Of a stretch of 16,704 nt of DNA, positions 1 through 6,472 are shown piece by piece (the stretch's first letter is position 1; each line of letters begins with the position of its first letter). Both the position numbers and the translations under genes were made by a program. Below the pieces are notes generated by a model. The model was not told where the DNA came from. It was given only the letters and a program-made list of their open reading frames with translations, and did not search any database. Origin of the DNA: Vulcanococcus sp. SFB_649D_100_25 (GTDB lineage: Bacteria; Cyanobacteriota; Cyanobacteriia; PCC-6307; Cyanobiaceae); contig JAURGL010000021.1 of NCBI GenBank assembly GCA_030833825.1, positions 1-16,704 on the forward strand, given 5' to 3'.

Positions 1-1
1 C

Positions 2-556
2 AACGGCTTCGCCGCCCGACTGGTCGAGTTCCATCCCGAACGTCAGTACAGCTATCTCGCGCTGTGCGACGCCTTCGGCATCGCTCCGGCCCAGGTGGCT
101 GCCGTGCTCGATCCGTTGGTGGAGCGGGGCCAGCGCGCCTTGGCTCCCCACCGGGAGACGTTGGCCGGCAAACGCCTCTTCCTGCTTCCCGATTCCCAGC
201 TGGAGATCCCCCTGGCACGGTTCCTCAGCCGTGAGTGCGGTATGGAGCTGGTGGAGGTGGGCACCCCCTATCTCGATCGCCAGCTGATGGCTGAGGAGCT
301 GGAGCTGTTGCCGGCCGGGACCCAGCTCAGCGAGGGCCAGCACGTGGAGAACCAACTGCTGCGGGTCCGCGAGCAGCGGCCGGACCTGGTGGTCTGCGGC
401 CTGGGCCTGGCCAATCCCCTGGAGGCCGAAGGCATGGCCACGAAGTGGTCGATCGAGCTGGTGTTCAGCCCCATTCACGGCATCGATCAGGCCGCTGATC
501 TGGCCGAGTTGTTCGCCCGTCCCCTGCGCCGCCGCTCCGCTCTTTCGTTCGCCTGA
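2..556 (+). CDS. chlN: ChlN, dark-operative protochlorophyllide reductase subunit N (3' part)
   Basis: Only the last 184 codons are in the window; the family is usually a little over 400 residues, so less than half is present. ChlN pairs with ChlB to form the catalytic NB component of light-independent protochlorophyllide reductase, which reduces ring D of protochlorophyllide in chlorophyll synthesis. The visible part holds the C-terminal nitrogenase-like fold, with a DSQLEIPLARFL segment near residue 62 and an LVVCGLGLANPLEAEGMATKW segment about 50 residues before the end. The cluster-ligand cysteines lie upstream of the window. The assignment rests on this similarity and on chlB starting 12 bases after the TGA, followed by chlL. 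The frame is open to the window edge, and I see no frameshift. Confidence 0.95.
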   Translation, partial: NGFAARLVEFHPERQYSYLALCDAFGIAPAQVAAVLDPLVERGQRALAPHRETLAGKRLFLLPDSQLEIPLARFLSRECGMELVEVGTPYLDRQLMAEELELLPAGTQLSEGQHVENQLLRVREQRPDLVVCGLGLANPLEAEGMATKWSIELVFSPIHGIDQAADLAELFARPLRRRSALSFA

Positions 557-568
557 AGCCCTGAACCG

Positions 569-2170
569 ATGGAACTCACCCTCTGGACCTACGAAGGCCC
601 CCCGCACGTCGGGGCCATGCGGATCGCCTCCTCGATGGAGGGGGTGCACTACGTCCTGCATGCCCCCCAGGGCGACACCTACGCCGATCTGCTGTTCACG
701 ATGATCGAGCGGCGCGATAAGCGCCCGCCCGTGACCTACACCACCTTTCAAGCCCGAGACCTTGGCGGGTATACGGCCGAACTGGTGAAGCGCTCGATCG
801 CCGATGCCGTGGCCCGTTTTGAGCCGGAGGCCCTGTTGGTGGGCGAGAGCTGCACCGCTGAGCTGATCCAGGACCAGCCGGGTGCCCTGGCCGCCGGCAT
901 GGACCTCGGAGGCATCCCGATCGTGAATCTGGAGCTGCCCGCTTACTCCAAGAAGGAGAACTGGGGGGCTGCCGAGACCTTCTATCAACTGGTGCGAGGT
1001 CTGCTCAAAGCGGAGCTGCCGCCCCCTGGGGCCCCCAAGCCCGACCCCGCTCGTTGGCGCAGCGAGGGTCGGCGCCCGAGGGTCAACCTCCTGGGGCCAT
1101 CCCTGCTGGGTTTCCGCTGCCGCGACGACATCCGCGAGATCACCTCGCTCCTGGCCGGATACGGCATTGATGTGTCGGTGGTGGCGCCCCTTGGGGCCCG
1201 TCCTGCCGATCTCCTGCGGATCCCCGCGGCCGACGCGAATCTCTGCCTGTACCCAGAGGTGGCCGGCAGCCTTTGCAGCTGGCTGGAGCGCCAGTTCGGG
1301 ATGGCCTGCGTCCGCACAGTCCCGATCGGGATCGGCGCCACGGTGACCTTCCTGCGGGAGCTGCACGGGGTCCTCGATCTGGAGCTGCCCGCCGAGCTGG
1401 AGCCGGGGGCTGATGGCGTGTGTGAGGCGGAGCGCCGTTCACGGCTGCCCTGGTATTCGCGTTCGGTGGATTCCACCTACCTCACCGGTAAACGGGTCTT
1501 CGTCTTCGGGGATGCCTCCCACGCCATCGCTGCTGCCCGCATCGCCAGCCGCGAACTGGGCTTTCAGGTGGTGGGCCTGGGCAGCTACAGCCGCGAGATG
1601 GCCCGCGAGGTCCGCGCCGCCGCTGCGGAACTTGGCCTGGAGGCCCTGATCAGCGACGACTACCTCGCCGTGGAGGCCGCCATCGCCGAGGCGGCTCCCG
1701 AGCTGGTGCTGGGGACCCAGATGGAACGCCACAGTGCCAAGCGGTTGGGGATCCCCTGCGCGGTGATCAGCACCCCGCTGCATGTCCAGGATGTCCCGGC
1801 CCGCTATGCCCCGCAGATGGGCTGGGAGGGGGCCAATGTGATCTTCGATTCCTGGGTGCACCCGCTGATGATGGGTCTGGAGGAACACCTGATCGGGATG
1901 TTCCGGCACGACTTCGAGTTCGTGGATGGTCACCGCAGTCACCTGGGGGATGGCGCCCCAGCAGCCCCCAGTGACGCCGCCCCAGTCCCCGCAGCTGCCG
2001 TGGCCGCTGGCCTCAGCTGGAGTGCCGAGGGTGAGGCGGAGCTGGCCAAGATCCCCTTCTTTGTGCGAGGCAAGGTGCGCAAGAACACCGAGGCCTATGC
2101 GCGTGAACGGGGTTTGGCTGTGATTGACAGCGAAGCCCTCTATGAGGCCAAGGCTCATTTCAGTCACTGA
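569..2170 (+). CDS. chlB: ChlB, dark-operative protochlorophyllide reductase subunit B
   Basis: This 533-residue protein is the partner of ChlN in the NB component of light-independent protochlorophyllide reductase. It opens with the family start MELTLWTYEGPPHVGAMRIA. Asp36, in the GDTYADLL segment, occupies the position known in the bacterial homologue to be the non-cysteine ligand of the NB [4Fe-4S] cluster. The SVDSTYLTGKRVFVFGD segment (about 299-315) and the GTQMERHSAKRLGIPCAVIS segment (about 382-401) are typical of the family. An Ala/Pro-rich linker (about 458-482) leads to the small C-terminal PCP-reductase domain (about 485-530, IPFFVRGKVRKNTE). The start at 569 gives the expected N-terminus, although no clear Shine-Dalgarno sequence precedes it. 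It is probably cotranscribed with chlN. It is slightly longer than many homologues because of the linker. Confidence 0.97.
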   Translation: MELTLWTYEGPPHVGAMRIASSMEGVHYVLHAPQGDTYADLLFTMIERRDKRPPVTYTTFQARDLGGYTAELVKRSIADAVARFEPEALLVGESCTAELIQDQPGALAAGMDLGGIPIVNLELPAYSKKENWGAAETFYQLVRGLLKAELPPPGAPKPDPARWRSEGRRPRVNLLGPSLLGFRCRDDIREITSLLAGYGIDVSVVAPLGARPADLLRIPAADANLCLYPEVAGSLCSWLERQFGMACVRTVPIGIGATVTFLRELHGVLDLELPAELEPGADGVCEAERRSRLPWYSRSVDSTYLTGKRVFVFGDASHAIAAARIASRELGFQVVGLGSYSREMAREVRAAAAELGLEALISDDYLAVEAAIAEAAPELVLGTQMERHSAKRLGIPCAVISTPLHVQDVPARYAPQMGWEGANVIFDSWVHPLMMGLEEHLIGMFRHDFEFVDGHRSHLGDGAPAAPSDAAPVPAAAVAAGLSWSAEGEAELAKIPFFVRGKVRKNTEAYARERGLAVIDSEALYEAKAHFSH

Positions 2171-2195
2171 GCCTCGGCTGGATTGATGTTCTGAA

Positions 2196-2308
2196 TTGAC
2201 CTGCAGGAATTGAGTATTCCTACTCAGGCGATTTGTGTGCAGATGCACACGCCCTTGGGATTCATGTTTCGCTTTGCACGATGTCTTTGTGCACTGAGCT
2301 CCTGCAGG
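2196..2308 (+). promoter_or_regulatory. Candidate promoter and operator region of chlL
   Basis: The 167-base gap between chlB and chlL is the longest gene-free stretch in the window and is rich in symmetry. It holds a TTGACC -35-like hexamer (2196-2201), a dyad TGAGTA-TTCC-TACTCA (2211-2226), a dyad GTGTGC-AGAT-GCACAC (2235-2250), and the palindrome CCTGCAGG twice (2200-2207 and 2301-2308). I could not fix a convincing -10 element. chlL in cyanobacteria often responds to light or oxygen, so an independent promoter is plausible, but the regulator is unknown. Confidence 0.35.
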
Positions 2309-2337
2309 CCTTGGATGGAGGAACGGACACACTCCCT

Positions 2338-3222
2338 ATGACAACCACGCTCACGCGCCCCGATGGTGAGGGCAGTGTTCAGGTTCATCAGGACCCTTCA
2401 GTTCACATTGAAGAGGGTGCTCTGGTGATTGCCGTTTACGGCAAAGGAGGGATCGGCAAGAGCACCACCAGCTCCAACCTGTCGGCGGCCTTTTCCAAGC
2501 TCGGCAAACGGGTCCTGCAGATCGGATGCGATCCCAAGCACGACAGCACCTTCACGCTCACCAAGCAGATGGTGCCGACGGTGATCGACATTCTTGAGAC
2601 CGTCGATTTCCACACCGAGGAGCTGCGCCCCGAAGATTTCGTTTTCGAGGGATTCAACGGAGTGCAGTGCGTGGAATCCGGCGGCCCCCCGGCCGGCACC
2701 GGCTGCGGCGGTTATGTCACCGGTCAGACGGTGAAGCTGCTCAAGGAACACCACCTGCTGGAAGACACCGATGTGGTGATCTTCGATGTCCTCGGAGATG
2801 TGGTCTGTGGCGGTTTCGCTGCCCCGCTGCAGCACGCCCACTATTGCCTGATTGTGACGGCCAACGATTTCGATTCGATCTTTGCGATGAATCGGATCAT
2901 TGCCGCTATCCAGGCGAAGGCCAAGAACTACAAAGTACGCCTCGGCGGGGTGGTGGCCAACCGCTCGAAGGACACCGATCAGATTGATCGCTTTAACGAG
3001 CGGGTGGGGATGAAGACCATGGCCCACTTCCCCGACCTCGATGCGATCCGTCGCTCGCGCCTGAAGAAGTGCACGATCTTCGAGATGGAAGCCACCCCCG
3101 AGGTCGAGGCCGTGCAGAACGAATATCTGCGCCTGGCCCAATCGATGCTCGACAGTGTGGAGCCCCTGGAAGCCGAGTCCCTCAAGGATCGCGAGATCTT
3201 CGATTTGCTGGGCTTCGACTGA
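2338..3222 (+). CDS. chlL: ChlL, iron protein of dark-operative protochlorophyllide reductase
   Basis: This 294-residue NifH-like ATPase passes electrons to ChlN-ChlB. The P-loop GKGGIGKST lies at 35-43. The two cysteines that would hold the dimer-bridging [4Fe-4S] cluster are Cys123 (GTGCGG) and Cys157 (VVCGGF), 34 residues apart as in BchL. The DPKHDSTFTL segment (65-74) is also typical. I chose ATG 2338 because GGAGGAA at 2317-2323 precedes it and the N-terminus matches picocyanobacterial homologues. The frame is open further upstream, but that part runs through the leader dyads. It follows chlB after a long gap, so it may have its own promoter, and it ends at a strong terminator. It faces por, the alternative enzyme for the same step. 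Confidence 0.97.
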   Translation: MTTTLTRPDGEGSVQVHQDPSVHIEEGALVIAVYGKGGIGKSTTSSNLSAAFSKLGKRVLQIGCDPKHDSTFTLTKQMVPTVIDILETVDFHTEELRPEDFVFEGFNGVQCVESGGPPAGTGCGGYVTGQTVKLLKEHHLLEDTDVVIFDVLGDVVCGGFAAPLQHAHYCLIVTANDFDSIFAMNRIIAAIQAKAKNYKVRLGGVVANRSKDTDQIDRFNERVGMKTMAHFPDLDAIRRSRLKKCTIFEMEATPEVEAVQNEYLRLAQSMLDSVEPLEAESLKDREIFDLLGFD

Positions 3223-3245
3223 TCCCTCGTTGGCTGTTCGCCTTT

Positions 3246-3278
3246 GGCCCACCCTCAGTCGAGGGTGGGCCTTTTTTT
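3246..3278 (+). terminator. Intrinsic terminator of chlL
   Basis: A perfect 11-bp stem (3246-3256 with 3261-3271, GGCCCACCCTC against GAGGGTGGGCC) closes a 4-base AGTC loop and is followed by seven T residues (3272-3278). It starts 24 bases after the chlL stop. Read on the minus strand, the same hairpin has no T tract after it, so it is a canonical terminator only for chlL. Confidence 0.93.
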
Positions 3279-3293
3279 AGGCCCGCTCTGGCT

Positions 3294-4286
3294 TCAGGCC
3301 AGCCCCACCAGCTTCATGGATTCCTCCCAAACGCCTTGGGCGGTCTCGGGATTGCTGGCCTTGTCAGAGAGCTCCTGGCTGAATTGCTTGCCTCCCTGCT
3401 TCTGCCGGTTACCCCAGCTCCAGTGCACCCCGGAGATCCCGAAGTCGGGATCGGCGACCACTTGGGCCACCCGCTCACCCGCCAGGGCCTGGCTGACGTA
3501 GCCCCCTGTGATGTTCTTCTGGAACCAGGGGAAGATTTTCTGGAAGGCCCGCGGGGTGTTGCGGAACAGGGGGGTATCGGCGACGCAGCCGGGGTAGAGG
3601 GAACTGAAGACGATCCCGGTGGAGCTGTGCAGCCGGCGATGCAGCTCCTGGGTGGTGATCATGTTGCAGAGCTTGCTGTCCTTGTAGGCCTTGCCGGGCT
3701 TGAAGGGCTTGCTGTTGGCCATGGAGATGGGTGCTTTGAACCCGGCCTTGAAGCCGCTGAGATCCCCCAGATCGGCGGGGGCAGGGATGGGGATCTTGCC
3801 GCCCAGTTCTTTGGAGTTGGCTGTCACCGTGCCCAGGATCACGACACGGCGTGAGGGGTGGCTGGAGGCCTGCAGTTGCGGCAGCAGCAGCTGGATCAAA
3901 AGGAAGTGGCCCAGATGGTTGGTGGCCATGGACAGCTCGTACCCCTGGGGCGAGCGCTCGGGTTCCTTCAGACGGGGCTTGTAGACGGCCGCGTTGATCA
4001 CCAGGGCATCGAGAGCGAAACCCAGAGAGTCCACCAGGGTTTCAACTCCGACCCGCACACTTTCCAGATCACCGAGGTCCATGCGGATGTGATGAAGCCG
4101 CTCGCGGGGGATTCCAAGGGAATCGGCGGCGGCACCGGCACGCACGGGATCCCGGTTGGCGGTCACCACGGTCCAGCCGCGATCGATGAGGGCCTTCACC
4201 GCGTTGAGGCCCACACCAGAGGTGGTCCCGGTGATCAGGACCGCTGGGCTCTTGCTGCTGGATGTGGTCACACTGCTGCCGGCCAT
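3294..4286 (-). CDS. por: Light-dependent protochlorophyllide oxidoreductase (POR)
   Basis: This 330-residue short-chain dehydrogenase family enzyme uses NADPH and light to reduce protochlorophyllide to chlorophyllide. The nucleotide-binding motif TGTTSGVG is at 19-26, NAAVY at 98-102, the active-site YKDSK (Tyr201, Lys205) at 201-205 and the conserved YPGCVADTPLFRN at 231-243. The C-terminus SGVHWSWGNRQ...KLVGLA is a close match to Synechocystis POR. I chose ATG 4286; a TTG at 4310 would add eight residues with no support. It follows the unknown membrane-protein gene by 37 bases on the same strand, with psaM beyond, so the three may form one transcript. No T-rich terminator follows it before chlL on the other strand. 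Confidence 0.96.
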   Translation of the reverse strand: MAGSSVTTSSSKSPAVLITGTTSGVGLNAVKALIDRGWTVVTANRDPVRAGAAADSLGIPRERLHHIRMDLGDLESVRVGVETLVDSLGFALDALVINAAVYKPRLKEPERSPQGYELSMATNHLGHFLLIQLLLPQLQASSHPSRRVVILGTVTANSKELGGKIPIPAPADLGDLSGFKAGFKAPISMANSKPFKPGKAYKDSKLCNMITTQELHRRLHSSTGIVFSSLYPGCVADTPLFRNTPRAFQKIFPWFQKNITGGYVSQALAGERVAQVVADPDFGISGVHWSWGNRQKQGGKQFSQELSDKASNPETAQGVWEESMKLVGLA

Positions 4287-4323
4287 AGGCCCGAACTTGC
4301 CGCGCAACAACCTAGGGACTGGC

Positions 4324-4878
4324 CTACGGGTTCACGGCCGGCTTGCTGGGCTGCTCAACAGTTGGAAATGGGCTCTGAGCCTTGGGGGCAATCTGCTTCC
4401 AAACCACCCGCAGACGGTTCGGGGCGATCCATTGATCCTGCTCCTGGATCAGCTGCTGTTCTCCACCGATGCGGAACAGGCTGTCAAAGCGGTGCTGCGC
4501 CTTCAGCAGCTTGGCTTTCTGGATCTCAAGAACGGCGCTGATTTCCCCGTAGCGATCAAGCCGCTCCTGATAGGCACCGGCCAGACGGACCAGGCTCACC
4601 GTGGCCAGCAGGCCGAGACCCACTTTGAGGGTGAGGCCGATCCCTCCGCAGAGCAGTTCCTGGGATGGGCTGGAGACCCGCAGCCCGGAGGTCCCCTCGA
4701 CGACGCTCAGCTCAGCCTGAGCTTCCTGGGGGCGGTTTGCGTCCCGCGGGCTAGGCGCTGAAGAAACCTCCCTCTCGAGGGCTTGGAGGCCGCGGCTGGA
4801 GCGTCTGCCGCTGGTCCTGGTGCCGGCTCGGTTTGCTGATCGCCGCTGCGATTGCTGGGCAGACCGAGAGGGGCTCAA
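4324..4878 (-). CDS. Conserved cyanobacterial single-pass membrane protein, unknown function
   Basis: I cannot assign a function. With the start used here the product is 184 residues. It has a basic, Ser/Arg-rich N-terminus (about 1-35), a low-complexity linker, one hydrophobic segment (about 77-103, GIGLTLKVGLGLLATVSLV) and a charged, probably helical stretch (about 104-135, YQERLDRYGEISAVLEIQKA). It ends with DQWIAPNRLRVVWK before a Pro-rich tail. This order resembles small bitopic scaffold proteins, which is topology only and not homology. No ATG is available. TTG codons at 4938, 4926 and 4878 are the options, and none has a good ribosome site. I prefer 4878 because a long hairpin (4897-4930) covers the earlier ones. 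The frame is real, but the start is uncertain. Confidence 0.7.
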   Translation of the reverse strand: MSPSRSAQQSQRRSANRAGTRTSGRRSSRGLQALEREVSSAPSPRDANRPQEAQAELSVVEGTSGLRVSSPSQELLCGGIGLTLKVGLGLLATVSLVRLAGAYQERLDRYGEISAVLEIQKAKLLKAQHRFDSLFRIGGEQQLIQEQDQWIAPNRLRVVWKQIAPKAQSPFPTVEQPSKPAVNP

Positions 4879-4896
4879 GGGTCGAGAACAGGTGTG

Positions 4897-4930
4897 GGGG
4901 TTACGCCCGCTTCTAGCAGGTCGCAACCCC
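4897..4930 (-). other. 15-bp near-perfect hairpin between psaM and the next gene
   Basis: On the minus strand, GGGGTTGCG pairs with CGTAACCCC (one G-U), and inside it CCTGCT pairs with AGCGGG (one G-U) around an AGA loop, with one bulged A. The structure spans 34 bases and begins 13 bases after the psaM stop. No T run follows, so it is not a standard terminator. It could be an mRNA-stabilising or processing element at the psaM 3' end, or a pause site. Confidence 0.6.
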
Positions 4931-4943
4931 GCTGCCAAGGGGA

Positions 4944-5042
4944 TCAGGCGCGATAGAGGCTGGCGGCCAGACGCACCGCAAGGACGCCGGCGTGGGCGGC
5001 AACCACCAGGGCGATCAGCACTTCAGCCTGGGTCAGGGACAT
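4944..5042 (-). CDS. psaM: PsaM, photosystem I reaction centre subunit XII
   Basis: This is a 32-residue hydrophobic peptide, MSLTQAEVLIALVVAAHAGV followed by LAVRLAASLYRA. PsaM is a single-helix subunit of cyanobacterial photosystem I near the trimer interface, and family members are about 30 residues. The start (MSLT/MALT), the ALVVA core and the end (L..RL..SLY) follow the pattern of known PsaM. The start is ATG 5042 and the stop TGA at 4946-4944. No clear Shine-Dalgarno sequence precedes it. It lies on the same strand as the unknown membrane-protein gene and por, and I recall a similar psaM-por neighbourhood in Prochlorococcus. An unrelated small membrane peptide is the alternative, but I think it less likely. 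Confidence 0.8.
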   Translation of the reverse strand: MSLTQAEVLIALVVAAHAGVLAVRLAASLYRA

Positions 5043-5176
5043 GACCGGATAGACAAACTCTCAGCCATTTTCATGCAACTGCGGCTGGGGGCCAGTCGTT
5101 GGGCTGCTCCTGTCACAGCTCGACACCGCTTGCAGGCTTGTGCTCGCTACGGTCGGCGTTGCTTTGCCGTCTGGCG

Positions 5177-5665
5177 TTGACCCCTGTAGCCCGACCGGAT
5201 GCCCCGGTGGAGATCAGCGCCCAGCAGGTGCTTGAACAGAGCCTGGAGCCGCTCCAGCCCTGGTACGCCCTCGAGCCCGAGCCATTGCTCCAGGCCAGCG
5301 GCACTCTGGAGCTCTCCTTCGACTGGCCCAGGGAGCCGGAGGATCCCCGCGAGCTCTCGGAGATCCCTGAGCTGCGTTTGTGGAGCCTGCGGGCGGACGC
5401 CCTCTGCCCATGGCTGCCCCTGCTCCTGGAGCGCAGCAGCGGACAGCTGGCGAGGCATGTGGCGATGCTTTTGCCCCATCACTTCAGCCGCACGGAGGGG
5501 CTTCGCTTTGCCCCCGACAGCCTTGAGCTTTGGATGACCCACCGTCTGTTTCTGCTGGACCACTGGTCCCGCGGCTACGGGCTCAACTGCCGGGGCAACC
5601 TCGAGCAGATGGCTGCCGTCCTGGGCTTTGAGCTCGACAGCAGCTTCTGGCGCGGCGACGCCTAG
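5177..5665 (+). CDS. CRR6-family NDH-1 assembly factor (DUF1817)
   Basis: The product is 162 residues from TTG 5177. It matches the chlororespiratory reduction 6 family, which in plants and cyanobacteria helps assemble NdhI into the photosynthetic NADH dehydrogenase-like complex. The diagnostic block is DWPREPEDPRELSEIPELRL (49-68), followed by LRADALCPWLPLLLE (71-85) and ARHVAMLLPHHFSRTEGLRF (92-111). The C-terminus MAAVLGFELDSSFW is also typical. No ATG exists near the expected N-terminus. TTG 5099 would add 26 residues of Cys/Ser-rich sequence unlike the family, and GTG 5207 would lose ten. No strong ribosome site marks any of them. The gene converges on the permease gene and overlaps it by four bases. 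I am confident of the family and moderately confident of the start. Confidence 0.88.
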   Translation: MTPVARPDAPVEISAQQVLEQSLEPLQPWYALEPEPLLQASGTLELSFDWPREPEDPRELSEIPELRLWSLRADALCPWLPLLLERSSGQLARHVAMLLPHHFSRTEGLRFAPDSLELWMTHRLFLLDHWSRGYGLNCRGNLEQMAAVLGFELDSSFWRGDA

Positions 5666-6417
5666 ATCAGCAGCAGGATGGCCCGCCGTCCGACGTCGAT
5701 CGCCAGGACGGCGCAGAGCAGCCGGATCATCCACACCAGTTGGGCTTCCCCGAAGCGTTGCAGGCGGGATGCGGACCACTGGGCCGCCGCCGCTGCCGTC
5801 AGGCCCAGGACCAAACCCATGCTGGTGTTGGCCCGCCCATCGCTGAGGAAGGTGAAGGACGCCACCGTCGCGGAGGCGCAGACCGCCATGGTGCTGAGCC
5901 GGATCGCCTGATACACCCCGATCCGTAGCCCGCGCACCATCAGGGGAACCATCACCAGGCCCCCACCCACCCCCAGCAGTCCGCTGGACCAGCCCGCCAC
6001 CAGGCCAACCCCGCTCAGCCCAGGCAGGGGCAGGGATCGGTTCGGATCCTCGAGTCCCACCTGTTTGGGGCTGATCACCAGGGTCAGCAAGCCGTACATC
6101 AGGGACTGGAGGGCCAGCAGCTGCCATCCCTCCAGAGCGTTGCCGGCTCGGCTGAAGAGCAGCCCACCAGCCACTGCCCCCGCCACGATCGACGCCACCG
6201 CAGACCATGGCAGCGTCCGGCTGCGCAGATGGGTGAGGCTGCCGGCCATGGTGGTCGGCATGATCGCCAGGGTGCTGGTGGCCAAGGCCTGGTGTGGTGG
6301 GAGCCCCAGCCAGAGCAGCAGGGGCGAGAAGATCAAGCCACCGCCAATGCCCAGCAATCCCGACAGCAGGCCGGCCAAGATGCCGAGAGGCAGCAGGGGA
6401 AGAAGGTCCCAGGCCAT
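5662..6417 (-). CDS. TauE/SafE family (DUF81) membrane permease
   Basis: The product is 251 residues and strongly hydrophobic, with roughly seven or eight membrane segments. It shows the internal duplication typical of the family: GLLSGLLGIGGGLIFSPLLL (16-35) is echoed by SSGLLGVGGGLVMVPLMV (144-161). Family members export small organosulfur or sulfite-type anions, but the substrate here is unknown. An odd feature is a conspicuous polar loop (about 116-131, SPKQVGLEDPNRSLPL) between the two halves. The start is ATG 6417. Its TAG stop on the minus strand and the TAG stop of the facing crr6 gene share the same CTAG tetramer. It diverges from the lipoate-ligase-family gene across 55 bases. Confidence 0.9.
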   Translation of the reverse strand: MAWDLLPLLPLGILAGLLSGLLGIGGGLIFSPLLLWLGLPPHQALATSTLAIMPTTMAGSLTHLRSRTLPWSAVASIVAGAVAGGLLFSRAGNALEGWQLLALQSLMYGLLTLVISPKQVGLEDPNRSLPLPGLSGVGLVAGWSSGLLGVGGGLVMVPLMVRGLRIGVYQAIRLSTMAVCASATVASFTFLSDGRANTSMGLVLGLTAAAAAQWSASRLQRFGEAQLVWMIRLLCAVLAIDVGRRAILLLI

Positions 6418-6459
6418 GGCAGCTGGTGGGCTTAAGACTCCCCAGCATCCCTAATCGCC

Positions 6460-6472
6460 CGGAGGGCCTCCG
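6460..6472 (+). promoter_or_regulatory. Ribosome binding site inside an inverted repeat
   Basis: CGGAGG (6460-6465), one G, then CCTCCG (6467-6472) lie directly before ATG 6473. The GGAGG is a strong Shine-Dalgarno sequence and fixes this start. Its complement fills the spacer, so CGGA can pair with TCCG around a 5-base loop and could hide the site. Confidence 0.6.

Noticed and set aside
2233..2337. N-terminal extension of ChlL back to a TTG codon at 2233
   Set aside because: It would run through the leader dyads and add a Cys/His-rich segment absent from ChlL; ATG 2338 has GGAGGAA upstream.
4891..4930. Possible tRNA-like structure downstream of psaM
   Set aside because: It is a single long hairpin without a T-arm GTTCGA-type sequence, an anticodon arm or an acceptor stem.
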